DNA of 64,000 nucleotides from Chrysoporthe austroafricana (lineage: Eukaryota > Ascomycota > Sordariomycetes > Diaporthales > Cryphonectriaceae). A program made the translations under genes and the position numbers. The notes below the pieces were generated by a model. The model saw only the letters and a list, made by a program, of their open reading frames with translations, searched no databases and was not told where the DNA came from. Shown here piece by piece: positions 34,433 to 45,927 of this stretch (positions are counted from its first letter, which is position 1; each line of letters opens with the position of its first letter). The stretch spans positions 2,170,001 through 2,234,000 of the forward strand of contig JYIP02000008.1 in assembly GCA_001051155.2 (NCBI GenBank), given 5' to 3'.

Positions 34433-36541
34433 TCACCACCCAAACTTTTCTACCGCGAGACGAATGTTAGCTCCCTTGCCTATGGCTGCGGCACACGTAT
34501 TTCGAACTGTCCTATTCAGGCCATCCGGGCCAGACACGACAACAGCAGCCTCAGAGCCAGAGAAAGAACCGTCGACCCATGCCTCGATTGAGCCTGCAAC
34601 ATCTGGGCGCCCACCAATTGACGTCGGTCTCGGAATCATTAGTTCTAGCCCGGCGGAGACAAGCTCATCCACAGTTTCCTTGGGTACCCAGTCAAGGTGC
34701 TCCTCCGAATGGATGATCCACAGCATACGGACCGTCTGTCTTTTGGCCAGCGTGGACACGTTCTTGTCATCGTCACCGTGCCTCCCAGCGCCGGGGTCCC
34801 ACGCGCCTTGTTCCTGAAGCAATGCCCAGGCTAGTGGCAGCGTCACAGCGATCCCACTTCCGCCGGCCACCAGAATAGCATTGTCTGCAGCTCGCAGCAT
34901 GTCAAGGGCGTGACTCGACCCATACGGCCCATCGAGGCGAACTTGAACGCTGCGGTGACGATGGGCCAAGCAGAGTAAGTCCGCCGTAAACCCTTTGTGT
35001 GCACGAATCAGCAGACTCATAGAGATCTGCTGTGGTTCATTCGCACCATTCACGCCCTCGGCATCATTACCCTTCGTACGAGGGGATGGTGCTGGAGACG
35101 CGATGGTGAATGGATGGGCCTGGAGCATGTGTGCTCGGCCCAATGCCGGCACACTGAGGAATATGTGATCGGTTGGCTTCCATCCGTAGCGGATGCTCTG
35201 TCGAGGCCAAAGGTTCCATAGAGAAGCTTGAGGTGGCTGGTCCCACTCCGCTGACAACAACACCGTCTCGCCGTCTGGAAGAACGCGAATATCCGCATTC
35301 ACATTGGTAGATTTCAGTCCAAGACGCCAAATAATGCGATCCGTAAAGAAAATGGCCAAAGACGCAAGGACATAGGGTCTAGCGATATGGTAGTGCCGAT
35401 ACAAGAACCAGAGAGCGATGATCTGTAGGACGATATGCGAGGCAAGGAACATCTCGTACCAGCGCTGGCGGAAGCTGCCGAGAGACGTGAAGTATAAGAG
35501 CTCATAGGAGACAAACGCACCGATTCCGAGAAAGATGATTCGATGAGTGATGTATTCCCAGATATCCATACTACGATGCAGCCAGCTCGGGTCGAGAAAG
35601 AATCGCGACATCACAAGCCCAGCTGAGTGCACGAAAGCTTCGAAGCACATCCACTCGCCAACACGTCGGTGGAAGATATTCAGAGCTTCGTATGAGGCTC
35701 CCGTTAGGAGCTTAAGTGGCTGGTTCTTGGCAGCGAGGAAATAGAGAAGTGGAAGATTGGCAACGAAGATGTCGCCGGCCCGGGCGGCGAAGCAAGAGAA
35801 ATAGTCGAGTTGCAGAGGTACTCGAAGAAATTGGAAGAAGATGTTGATGGAGAACCAGACCATAATAAAGAGAGATGTTGCATTCGATGGGAGGGTTCTG
35901 TTGATCACAGGCAAAGGTGGAGGTTGATACTCGAGCCACTGTTTGAGGCGTCTGGAAACACGCGTGAAAATGTCGGAGCTTTTGCGTGTTCGCCATGAGC
36001 CCAAGAGCGGGAGTCTCTCAACATCGACGTTGGTATCTTTCAAGGCTTCGGATGGCGTTGCCATGCGAGAAGAAGTGCTCGATGATGATGATGACGACGA
36101 CGACGACGATGACGACGATGACGATGATGACGATGATGACGATGATGATGATGTTGATGCCGTTGTAATCGTGACTTCCGCTTCTTCATTAGGCTTGCCT
36201 GTGCCGAGTCTCTTGGTTTTTCGTCTTCTTATTCTTCCTTCTCGACATCTTTTCCTGCATCTTCTTTTCTCGAGGATGTGCAAAATCGTCAACAAAACCA
36301 AGATGGCCAGGAGGACATAATTGTAAGTGAGTGGCAAGGTTCTGCCATAGAGCAAGATAGAGATGCGCTTGCGAAGAAACGGTCGCTGTTCCGGTGGAAA
36401 ATTCCCTAGGCCCGTAGTCTCCAGATGCTGTAGTGCGCCAAAAAGGTCTTCCTCCTGAGCCTCGCCTTGATACATCGACGTTAGCCAAGGGCCGATATGA
36501 CTGTCTTCTGTGTGTCCCATCGGTAGCAGAAACCGCTCCAA
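34433..36541 (-). CDS. Ferric/cupric reductase (FRE/NOX-type transmembrane flavocytochrome)
   Basis: A single exon gives 702 residues. After an N-terminal extracellular part and one TM (YNYVLLAILVLLTILHIL) there is a basic cytosolic loop with a run of about 25 Ser (near residues 131-156). The ferric_reduct domain follows, with paired His in membrane helices (NIFHRRVGEW...FVHSAGL; ASHIVLQIIALWFLYRHYH), consistent with two haems. FAD binding is shown by HPFTIAS, and NADPH binding by LDGPYGSSHAL and VAGGSGIAVTLPLAWALL, with VVVSGPDGLNRTVR near the end. Fungal FRE proteins reduce Fe(III) or Cu(II) at the surface for uptake. The Ser run is coded by TCA/TCG/TCC and coincides with a microsatellite. 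No permease or multicopper oxidase gene is next to it. Confidence 0.92.
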   Translation of the reverse strand: MERFLLPMGHTEDSHIGPWLTSMYQGEAQEEDLFGALQHLETTGLGNFPPEQRPFLRKRISILLYGRTLPLTYNYVLLAILVLLTILHILEKRRCRKRCREGRIRRRKTKRLGTGKPNEEAEVTITTASTSSSSSSSSSSSSSSSSSSSSSSSSSTSSRMATPSEALKDTNVDVERLPLLGSWRTRKSSDIFTRVSRRLKQWLEYQPPPLPVINRTLPSNATSLFIMVWFSINIFFQFLRVPLQLDYFSCFAARAGDIFVANLPLLYFLAAKNQPLKLLTGASYEALNIFHRRVGEWMCFEAFVHSAGLVMSRFFLDPSWLHRSMDIWEYITHRIIFLGIGAFVSYELLYFTSLGSFRQRWYEMFLASHIVLQIIALWFLYRHYHIARPYVLASLAIFFTDRIIWRLGLKSTNVNADIRVLPDGETVLLSAEWDQPPQASLWNLWPRQSIRYGWKPTDHIFLSVPALGRAHMLQAHPFTIASPAPSPRTKGNDAEGVNGANEPQQISMSLLIRAHKGFTADLLCLAHRHRSVQVRLDGPYGSSHALDMLRAADNAILVAGGSGIAVTLPLAWALLQEQGAWDPGAGRHGDDDKNVSTLAKRQTVRMLWIIHSEEHLDWVPKETVDELVSAGLELMIPRPTSIGGRPDVAGSIEAWVDGSFSGSEAAVVVSGPDGLNRTVRNTCAAAIGKGANIRLAVEKFGW
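36081..36153. repeat. (GAY)n trinucleotide microsatellite inside the ferric reductase gene
   Basis: About 24 GAT/GAC units in a row on the plus strand; on the coding (minus) strand they are read as Ser codons. Mixed GAT/GAC units suggest the tract is old or selected at protein level. Confidence 0.9.
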
Positions 36542-37832
36542 TGCTGGTCGGCGGGCTTGAGGTAGTCATAAACAAGAAAGAGAGCTCTTTGCTGCCGAGC
36601 GATCTAAGGTTATCTGATGATCTGATAAGGGTGGGACCCGCCGAGATCGCTGGTCTTACCCACTTAATTGCTGTTAGTGCAACGACTTCAAGTGCAGTAA
36701 AAGTGTTAATGAGGTATATCTAGTGCATAACAGGACGTCCGCTCGAACAAGTCAGGTGTCCACAACGTTCAGGTGGACACTCAGCTCTTGAGTCTTGTTT
36801 CTTACTCGTGAGCGAGCTCAGTAGCGGTCTGCTGACATGTGAAACCATGTTGTCTGCGTCACGAGAGTTATCAATGGGGGTCTGTAAGGAATTCATTCAT
36901 CTTATGTATCTTGAGCAATGTTGATATCCCCTTGCTGACTTGCTATCCGACTTAGCATTTGACGAGTCCCCCTGATGGGTCCACTCGCCCCCTTATACAC
37001 CCTGAATTGTGATGCTCTGGCTTCTCATCTATGCTCATGGATGATGCACTTCACAATACGTTGATATGTTCAGCCATGACATGACCGCCTATAGAGCTAT
37101 TCATCAGATTTAGCTTCCATTACTTTTAAGCCAAGCGAGGGTGGTAAAAGCTTCCTGCGTGTCCGAGAGCAGCAGCTAGAATTGTGCACCCCAATGGTCA
37201 CCAGGCTCGTGATTATCCGACAGAAACTAAGGGCGGACCACGCTTGATCTCTGGTAGCCAGCTTGTGAGGTCCTGGAGCAGAATATGCTCGGCTCGGCTC
37301 GGCTCGACTCGCAGTCAGCGACATCTTTCTCGCATGGCTGGCTCAGCACGGAGAGCGAGGCTTGTTTTGATCTCTTAAATTGCTGATAGATGAGACTATC
37401 TAGGGCGTACGAAGTATGAAGGACCTCGATATGACTCCCACTGTTGGACAATCACGGACCATACTACCGCCTCAGGATGCCACCCCCCTCAGCTCACAAC
37501 TTCAAAATCGCATTCTCTGGTTGAGTCTGACCCAAAATGGCCCGGATCAGGGATATCAGCGCTTGAGACGCCACGCTATGCTATTTGAACAAAAGCTTTC
37601 GCTCATTAAACTGTTGAGCGGTAGAAATGGGTATGTGGCCTTCAATCTACATATACTGTACAGCCGCTCTTTTTCGTCCCGCCGTCTATTTCAAATGATA
37701 TGTGGCGATGCTATCGGGCACGTATGTAGCCGTGTTGTATTCGAGTAAATTAGAGGCAGATGGGTATAATAGTATAATCGTCATGGTATCATTCAGTCGA
37801 CTTTTGCGTTGGACCCGAGCACACATAGTAGC
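36542..37832. other. Gene-free stretch upstream of the ferric reductase
   Basis: Ferric reductase promoter right after 36541; the rest shows no gene. A short pentamer repeat (CTCGG, four to five units) lies near 37286-37311. Confidence 0.45.
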
Positions 37833-40110
37833 TCATAGCCAATTCCCCTTGGGTGATAATGGCGGATGGCTTCTTAGTGGGCTGCGCATCTCACGCGGTG
37901 ACGTTGGCCTCTGTGGGGTATGTGGTGCCTCGTCAGCGTCGGCCTCGTGATCCACCAAGCTCGATCTCGACGAGCTATCAGTATAGGCAGTGTAAGCGCC
38001 GACTTGCTGGTTTCCCCTTGCATTCCTGTTCGGGCTCGGAGTTTCTGGTGTTGAGTTCTGTCTCTGGAAAGGAGAGGGCGGGCTCATCACAGGGCTCATC
38101 TGAAGCCTCGATATCGGGGAGCTGCCAAGGGACCGGTTCGGCCTGTGGCCCAGGCTGATGGGAGGGCCAGGAGAGCTTGGTGACTCGCTTGGCACATATC
38201 CTCCGATGTTAGTTTGGAGTATCCGCGGCGGGGCAGAGAGACCTGTATCGACCCTAGGAGTGCCTCGGTGGTCACTGATGGTCGATTCGGATCGAGCGGA
38301 CGCTATACTCTGATGTTGTAGTCGAGTTGGGAGGTGAAAGTTTGGTGGTGAAAACGACCGAGGAGTACTCCCAGAGTACGTACGATGATGAGTGTACGTA
38401 GGAGACAATGGTTGCGAGTCTGTATACGCGGATCCAATACCACTGTGCGGCACTATCGGTGAGCTCTGCATTGCTCGAGGGGACTGCTGGACGCCACCGA
38501 GGCCTGCTAGCCCGTCGGAGGGTCGCCTTTGCGCCTGCGGAGACGAAGGGTTCGAGGAGGCTCGTGAGATATGTCGACGTCTTGATGAAGATGACTCTGC
38601 TGACGCTGCGTTCGAAAACGATGACGGTATCGCAGGAGACGGCGGGAAATCGGTCTGCAGAGGCGGAGGCCGCGGGCGCGCGCTCAGACTCTTTCTCGAA
38701 CTCGCAGCATAGGACATTTGATCTTGGCTGGCTTTGCGCTTGGCCGTGCCAGGTTGGATGACCTCGTTCACCTCCGCTTCCAGTTTGTCGATGCTGTCCT
38801 GGGATCCCTCTCTTGTGATGATCGACATCTCGATGTCTTTCTCAACCCAGATCCCTTCCTGACCTTCCTTGAGACACGTCAAACCTCCAGAGATCCCAGA
38901 CACACCTGTTGTCCCAGTCAATGCCGTCGTGCCGCTCAGTACTGTGTTCCTCCTGCTGCTGCGGCGGCTTCGGGAAGTGGATATTATGGTGACTGTGTTG
39001 GCGCTCTGTATCGGCAGGCCGGCACTTCCGACCCCCCTCGAGGCATATCGACTGGTGAAATGAGCCGAAGCAAGCAACTTCCATTTGACAAAAAGTGGGC
39101 GGAGCGTCGCCAGTGATGAGGCTGTGATGGCGATACCACACTCGACAATACTCCAAATAGCCAGATCGGTAAAATTGTACAGGTAGTCTGTGTTGGAGAG
39201 AAGCTGTTTGGCGTATGGAATGCGAGCAATTGTTGCTACCGATGCCCTAGTAGCACATGAGAGATTAGATTCAGATAGGCAAGTCGAGCAAGGGCGGTAG
39301 TAGTGAATTAGCCCGGTCAAGAAAACGGGGTTGTGGTCGGGGCAAAATGGTCGTAGGGAACGGAAATAAGGAGGGATACAACGCACAGTGACCCAAGTGC
39401 TAAGACACAACAAACAGAGATCTTGGTTCTTCTGTCGAGATGAGCACCTTTTATGAGTGTCGCCGGTAGGAGGGCCAGAATAAGATCTGAGAAAATGCCG
39501 ATGAAGAACGCGAAATAGGTTGGTATCGTGGCGAGGGTATGGCCGTTGCACTTGCCCGTGACAGGCGGATTGGTAGTATAGCGCCACCAGTAGAACTCGG
39601 CAGGCTGGCACTGGAATATGGCCATGAAGACGTAGAAGATATTGAAGAGCCCAACGATGATCAAAAGGATCATAATGGTGATGCGCTGCCAGTTGTTGTT
39701 GACACAAAGCCTGAGCAAAAAGATGCCGACCACAAACTTGACCAATGTCGACACGAGGATATACGCGGCCTGGCCTGCCCACTTGAAAATCAGAGCTTTG
39801 TGCCGGTTTTCTTCTGGAACACTGTCCACGTGGGCCCCGAGGCCGAAAGACACGCCGAGCACGACCACGACACAGAACCCGACCTGGAGAAGCTAGAAGG
39901 TGATCACATGTCAGTACGAATGCCCAGGCAGTAAGGGAAGACGCATCATACGCAGGTGAGCACAGCCAGCCAGTCCTCGATCAGGAAGCGCTTGAGGATC
40001 GTGGCCATTGTGAAGCTTCGTAGTCCGACAGCAACGACGCTCACGGACGCCATGACGATACTGATGGCTGCCAGCTCCGGGCCCCGGTTGCCCTCGCCAT
40101 AATCCCACAT
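37833..40110 (-). CDS. Fungal rhodopsin-domain (SAT4-like) integral membrane protein
   Basis: Exons 40110-39952, 39892-39387 and 39246-37833 give 692 residues. The N-terminal MWDYGEGNRGPELAAISIV, the LKRFLIEDWLAVLTC loop, QAAYILVSTLVKFVVGIFLLRL, QCQPAEFYWW and KISVCCVLALGSLASVATIARI, then YNFTDLAIWSIVECGIAITASSLATLRPL, are the pattern of the fungal rhodopsin domain (PF20684, DUF3328-unrelated, seven TM). A cytosolic Ser/Pro/Arg-rich tail of about 400 residues follows, with many SP and RS motifs likely to be phosphorylated. Members include PTH11-like relatives proposed to sense surface cues, but without a CFEM domain here the role is open. The splice at CACT|GTGCGT restores LGSLASVATIA. I chose the ATG at 40110 because the family begins just before the DRGPEL-like motif; the frame stays open further upstream. 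Confidence 0.87.
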
Positions 40111-40428
40111 CGTCGAGTCGTGAATGAGCCTTCGCTCTGCGTCCGTGTCGTTGCTTCCCGCTTCACGTTTCTGTGTTCCCGAGGTCAAGCTACTGGTGAC
40201 CTCCGCAGTGGTCGACTCACCAACGAGCTGGAACTGGATCTCATCGGTAACAAAGCTGCATGGCCTTGTAGCCCGGTCGGTAGAGGAAGACACCAAACAA
40301 ACGAAAGAAGGAAAGACATCATAGATCCGGCCAGTGAGACATGCAGCGAGCAAGAAAGTTATCAATGTGGCGTTGATCAGGGCGAGTGGGTCCGCAGACC
40401 GAACCCAGAATCCAGGCTCCTCGGCAGT

Positions 40429-40761
40429 TTAGCTCATGGCCGATCCCTCTGAGGATCCATATCCTCGGGGACTTCTCGTCTCTCGTGGGACAAATGGGAG
40501 AGACGTAACGACAGAGAAGCCCTCGGTGGGCCAGAAGACAGGCAGTGCAACCCACTGGTTACCCGCTGGGTGAGGCCAGGGAGGCGCGGCGACGTTCGAA
40601 TCCGGAAGCTCGATTGGCTGCAACCCATCCTCGGCCGTCCAGCCTATTGCAGGAAGCAATGTCCCCGGCGGCATATCAGTGGCCAGGAACGCTGTGCTGG
40701 ACAGTGCCGACCAGACGAATAAGATCAAAGCCCGCCTACGAAAGCCTCCCTCACCCGCCAT
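40429..40761 (-). CDS. Possible small hypothetical protein with N-terminal hydrophobic segment
   Basis: A 110-codon frame from ATG at 40761 starts MAGEGGFRRRALILFVWSALSSTAFLA, which looks like a signal anchor, followed by a Pro/Trp-rich part (APPWPHPAGNQWVALPVFWPTEGF). No family is recognised. It lies 320 bases upstream of the rhodopsin-domain gene on the same strand and could be its leader region instead. Confidence 0.3.
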   Translation of the reverse strand: MAGEGGFRRRALILFVWSALSSTAFLATDMPPGTLLPAIGWTAEDGLQPIELPDSNVAAPPWPHPAGNQWVALPVFWPTEGFSVVTSLPFVPRETRSPRGYGSSEGSAMS

Positions 40762-43434
40762 AATCTCATGTTCGTCGTTCCCGCTACCAAACTGATCCGT
40801 CACGATTTAGAAAGGGTAAGAACACCACTTGTAATCTTCGACAAGGGATTAGAAAAGTGGGCCGGTTCCTTACTGAGGCACGTGTGAGGTTGGGAGGCCG
40901 AATTAGTAGACCCCGTTCCCACGAATAGTGGGGCTGATTCACATGCTTCATGCCATTTCGAGCAACAATCAACACAATTTTTCCAACCTCTATCTCCATC
41001 AGTGTCATAGCGGGCAAATAGCGACGTGGGTCTGTGACATTGGCTTAATGAGTACCCCTAATACCGTAGCTACTAGTATGCGAATGTCTCGAACATCTTC
41101 CCATCGAGATTTTCACGCATGAAAAGGGGTCTGCAATCAGCAAAGCTGCGCCTGTTTGCCTGTGGTTAGGCCGAGAGAAAAGCAATGCGACTGGCGGAAC
41201 GACTATCGACCCTTGGCGTCGCAGCTAACGCGGCCTCGACAGTGGCACGCAGCGTCCTCCGACGCAAACATTCGGAGATAGTACCGAACATTGTAGCTTG
41301 TTGCCCAAGTGAAACGGGCGTGAGGCTGTCTTGGGCTGTGGCCGCAGCCCTGAATTTCAGCGCTGTGGGATGCGGTCCTTGAGACAGCAACACGAGGAAC
41401 TAGCAAGGAATAGACGGGACTTACCGAAAGCCAGATGGGCCACGGCCGCGCTCTATACTACGTTAGCAAGCGCTATCACCGCCCCGCCGGAGTCGTAGCT
41501 AAGGGTCTCTCGGAGGGAGGGGCGCCTCAGTCCGTGCTTTTCATGCATAGACTTCAGAAGGACAGTGGCGCAGACAGCGCAGACGACGCAGACGACGCAG
41601 ACGAGATCGAGGGATTACGACGCATGTATACTGGATATGCGCAGAACCCACGTGCCACGAGGATCCCGCGTATGCAATGTGCGCCAAAAGGAATGCATGC
41701 CCGGGAGGACGCCTCGGAGACAAGGGTGCACTATCGGGGTCTCGCCGTTCAAAAATCGGATCGCCGAGCCCACGGCAGCCAAGCCTGCGATGACGCAGCG
41801 GAGAAGTAAAGTCTGATGGCTGCGTTGTGTCGTCGGTGGCTACTCTGCTTCCCTGAGCGGATCTCATGACCATCGATGAGTCCTCTGGGCATCTCAGAAA
41901 GGAAACAGAGGACGTGGACGGACAGATGACGCAAAAGAGGCCGTATCTTTTGGCAGATGATGACGAGCATGTTGAGAAGCTACCTGCCTCTCTCAGGAGT
42001 GAGATGCAGACTTCTGAGGTCGGATGCATACCATACTGCAACCAGTCCTGCCGCCGCGGCAGTCTTGCGATGGCGTCCTCGAGCCTCCACTTATCTTGAA
42101 TCATCGGCATACGAAAAGCGAACTGGTGGACGATCTATCAGCTACGCTCCGCGCATCGCCTTACTCTACGGTCACCGACGACTTTCTCTTAGTGCCACCG
42201 GAGTCCTCTTCCTGGGGCTCTGATTGTTTTCTCGCTATGTATCTTGGCTGCCGCGCGGTTCCTTTACTGCGGCACCACAATCGCATTACTACTGCGGTTT
42301 GGGATCCTCGGCTGGGCAATGCCCCCCGCGCCTCGGTCTGAGGGAGCGCAAACATAGTAAAAAACCCGGATCTTCATGCAGCCCCTGTCAACGGCATTGA
42401 CAGCCGGATTAGGTGGGCTCCAAGGACTTCCGACAGGACGCAAAAACTGATAGATCATTTCAGTGGTATGCAAGTACCCTGAGCGATCTACAGCGGCGGG
42501 GGGACCACATTAAGTCTCACTGCAACCGTTCCGCGCCGACGCCGTCTGATCAACCTCGGCCTCGTAAAATGCCACAAAAAAGGGCAACTGCATGGTATGT
42601 TGAAGAGTATAGCAATGCAGCCGACAGGCGGTGAAGTTCGGACGCAGCACTGAGCGCAGTTATTGCTTCCGTCGCACCAACCCGAGCTGGGTTCGATGCA
42701 TGCACCCTCCAATGTCTGGGTCGGTTATCGCGGCGTCAGGATTACCCTTGCGTCCTCCACGCCGTTCTGGGTATCTTCCAATCTATGTGTCCTCAGCTCC
42801 ACGTGCGTTTCGATGTCGGACTTGAGCCGCAATGCAATTGTTGCTTCATCGGATCTGGGTGAGAGGTTTCATCAATGTCGCAGCAATATTGACCAAATTG
42901 GACATTCTAGATGGGCCTAGGCAGGGATACACTCGCTGCCAAAGATGTACAACTTCTCTTCTTACCCAGCTCAACTTTGAGTGATTAACTCACAAATGTA
43001 TTGCACAAAATTTACAAGTTGTAAGTCTGTCTAGTCATCTGTACACACAAGCTCGACGCCGTGTTGAAACCCCTCAAATTCCATTCCCCCTTCTTTCAAT
43101 ATCGATCACCATACATAGTGTTCGACCTGCCAACCCAGCAGAGATTGTTGACCAGCTAAGTCTCGCACTGGTTCCCCTCCCCATCAGTGGAACCTGTGGG
43201 CTGGGACTGTGCTTCACCAGTCCCATTAGCCCCAGCAGGAGATGTCGCCGTAGTCCTTCCTAAGCAGCGCCTGTCCCCGTCGGCTTTGCTCCGGATCCAC
43301 CACTGCATCCCGGCGGCACATCGGCCCCAGTGCGACTCGCTATGGCTCCTCCGGTCTCGGTATCTAGAATAGCGGGAGAGTCAACCTCACGTCATGAAAT
43401 ACGAAGATGCGAGAAGGAAATATAACAAAGGAGG
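40762..43434. other. Long gene-poor stretch
   Basis: No gene I can support. The largest open frame (42110-41541 minus, 189 codons) has no domain, an odd Arg/Ser composition and overlaps a CAGACGACG-type repeat near 41570-41610. A decayed gene is possible. Confidence 0.4.
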
Positions 43435-43869
43435 TCAAATGGGTAGCTCCGTACAGCTAGCTCTCTTGCCCTTGCCCCCAGCGCTGCCGTTGCCAGTTGC
43501 TGTTGCACTCGCTGCGCATCCCAGTCCCAGGTTAGCTTCAATTTGTGACAAGTGGTCTCGTGTATGGAGTCGTGTACCTTCTGCGCCTTTGATCGGGGTG
43601 CTTGCCGGCGCCCCTACAATTATTGTGGAGCTTGTGGCCTGCCATACAATCGTTACGCTACTCGAGCTGTCCGAGTTGTCTGAACCACTAGAGCCCTCGT
43701 TTGCGCGGATCTCGTATGTGTTGATGTCAACAGCGCCTCCAGTCAGGAATCCTCTGGCGGCAAGAGCGCTGGGCTTGAAGCCCCATGGGAGTGTCAGACC
43801 GGAGATGAAGGCTGGGCCGAGGACGAGGGTGGCCAGGAGAGCGTCACGAAGGTTGAAGTTGATCTGCAT
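43435..43869 (-). CDS. Small secreted protein, unrecognised
   Basis: Exons 43869-43578 and 43511-43435 over a 66-bp intron (GTACAC ... CTAAC ... GCGCAG) give 122 residues; the intron is also open in frame, so an unspliced 144-residue form is possible. The N-terminus (MQINFNLRDALLATLVLGPAFISG) looks like a secretion signal. The mature part has a Ser/Asp/Asn-rich middle (GSSGSDNSDSSSS), a hydrophobic strand VTIVWQATSSTIIVG, and a tail with GGKGKR then ASCTELPI. The Lys-Arg is a possible Kex2 cut that would free an eight-residue end with one Cys. No family is recognised; a small cell-wall or effector-type protein is a guess only. Confidence 0.62.
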   Translation of the reverse strand: MQINFNLRDALLATLVLGPAFISGLTLPWGFKPSALAARGFLTGGAVDINTYEIRANEGSSGSDNSDSSSSVTIVWQATSSTIIVGAPASTPIKGAEGTRLHTRDHLSQIEANLGLGCAASATATGNGSAGGKGKRASCTELPI

Positions 43870-45283
43870 CTTGACTTAATACGTAATTGGCTGGAACGAT
43901 TGAAAATCAATAAATGGAAATCGTTTAGTCGTAGGAGGAGATTGAATTAAAAAGGTGGTGATGTTGTTGATGCTGTGTGGAGTTTGTCTGAAGCCAGCAC
44001 ACAGGAAGGGCCGGATTTATGTCTCTGTTCAATGTCTTGTCCATTACGGGATAAATGAGCCCTTGTTGAAGCCATCATGGCGGATTAACGAGCCCCTGAG
44101 CAGACTGGGGGATAGCCTTCACGTTAATGGCATAGATTTCATGAACAGGCGGTGTCATTGGCTCAGCTCGCTCAGGCCTGGGTCAAGGACAATATCCTGG
44201 TTGCTTCTGTCTGAGAGTGATGAAGGGCTCGTCAGTTCGGTGTGCCATTCTTAGGTTAGGTCCGGAAAAGGCTGGAAAGAGCACTGTCAGCCTAAGTTGT
44301 CGGGACCTGGTTGCGAGCTGGGTAAACAAGGGAATATGAGACGAAACAGAAGCTGAGAAGCTGGCCATAGGCCCGGAGTTCTTTTTATATGTTCGTGAAG
44401 GCATGATAGGGCATGTGAAACGAAGTTCGGACGATCCATAGATGGCACCACAAATTAATTTACGTAGGTTGTCAGCGAGCATGGTACTAGACACTCCAGT
44501 GTAGAGTTTGTTCCCCTCGTGGAAACGCTCCTAGCCTATATCGAGGTCCTTTGCCTCGTTATTTGCTATTGGCGAAGTCTCCAACCTCTATCGCTTTCCT
44601 GTTGAGCTAAGTATTATTGCGTCAGGACAAAGGAGTGACCGCTCCCAGCTGGCTGGGAATGACGAAGGTCTGATATAGCTGACGGAGGTCTGTCTGATCG
44701 GGCGAGCGCACTTGGCCGAGCACAATTATGCTTAAAGGTAAGACCCCGGAATGCCCATGTAAACAACCGATCGCCTAAGCCAGCAAGGATATCCGCCCAT
44801 TATCCATGGCGTACTCCATCTGCCGTCTTCTTGCAATCCTCCAGTCTCTTCTGATACTGTTCTTGTGCCTCCCAGCCATCAAAATTTTACTCGATCTTAC
44901 TCGTTACGACTGGGATCCTCGTTGTCGAACGTGACAACTACGTACATTCGCTGAATCCGTGTCGATGAACCGACTCCTAAACGAAGTCATTCAGGTACAC
45001 AGCAAACAAGACGACCCTTAGCAGTTGACCTGGCCGTCTCATGCTGGCTGATATTACCTCGCGATGTCATCATGCGATCCGGACTCTCCTCTCATCATCA
45101 GGACACCCCCTTCAAAGCGCCCGGATATTTCTGTTTCATCTAGTCTCCAGCCAGGCGCATGAACCCGAAGACTGCCGTTGACACCATTTTTAGTTGGTGG
45201 TGATCGGTATGTCCGGCAGGTTTGAGTTGATGGTAGCATGAGCAGAGAATATAGAGATTAAATTTTCAAGCATTTGCATAAAT
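43870..45283. other. Gene-free stretch up to the tRNA gene
   Basis: Contains the promoter of the small secreted protein gene just after 43869. No other gene seen on either strand. Confidence 0.45.
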
Positions 45284-45394
45284 GGTTCGGTGGTGTAGTT
45301 GGTTATCACGACAGTCTAACATTGATATTCATGATCATGCATCGTGGAATCTGTGGTACACTGTAGGTCCCCGGTTCAAACCCGGGCCGAATCA
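45284..45394 (+). tRNA. tRNA-Val (anticodon AAC) with 37-nt intron
   Basis: The acceptor stem is GGTTCGG paired with CCGAATC (one G-U), with discriminator A45394. The D arm is GTG...CAC with AGTTGGTTA loop. The anticodon stem is ACAGT (45311-45315) against ACTGT (45360-45364), and the loop starts CTAACA with anticodon AAC at 45318-45320. The intron is 45322-45358, one base after the anticodon as in eukaryotic nuclear tRNAs. The T arm is CCCGGTTCAAACCCGGG, which includes the B box GGTTCAAACCC. The CCA end is not encoded. Confidence 0.95.
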
Positions 45395-45401
45395 TTTTTT
45401 T
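45395..45401 (+). terminator. RNA polymerase III T-run terminator of tRNA-Val
   Basis: Seven T residues directly after the discriminator base, the expected pol III stop. Confidence 0.85.
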
Positions 45402-45927
45402 GGGTTTTGTTGGACTCAAGCGACAGTATGTTGTGGCGGCAGGGTAAGAGTTGACATGAGAACGATGGGTTTTTTGATGCATGCTGGCTCTGATTGATTT
45501 TGGTAGTCAGAAAGCCGGCTGGCAGGGGCTTGACAGAGGTGGTGCTAAATTCATGTTTTCCTAGCCACTCAACCTATCATCAGAGACATTGCGCTTCGAG
45601 ACTATCAAGACCGTGGGACTCACATAGATCCTGAGTAAATCTCATTTGGAATTCTGGTTTTTCTGAGCGATGCAAGCCAGATATAGTGCGAAAATCACCG
45701 TCAAAAACGTACAGAAGAGGAGACGGGCCTCCAACAAAAATTCGTGCTATGCCTCTGCTTTGGCTGGAATTCGCGAGATGTTGTACAGTCGACGGGAGTG
45801 AAAACGTCAGTGTGGGTCTGTTTGCCGGTCTTGGGGTGCAAGCAGTTACACTCTTCGAGAAACAAGGTCAACTGGCAAATCTATGTCATGAAATGTATGA
45901 CAGCTCTAGTATCCGCACCAGACCAGG
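45402..45927. other. Short gene-free stretch after the tRNA
   Basis: tRNA flank and 3' flank of the ZIP gene; nothing else seen. Confidence 0.45.

Noticed and set aside
40111..40365. Extension of the rhodopsin-domain protein to an earlier start
   Set aside because: The frame is open but the family starts just before the GNRGPEL motif, and the extra 85 residues have no signal or conserved pattern.
41541..42110. A 189-codon minus-strand frame in gene-poor DNA
   Set aside because: No domain, unusual Arg/Ser pattern, and part of it is a trinucleotide-like repeat; no splice logic. Left as gene-free.
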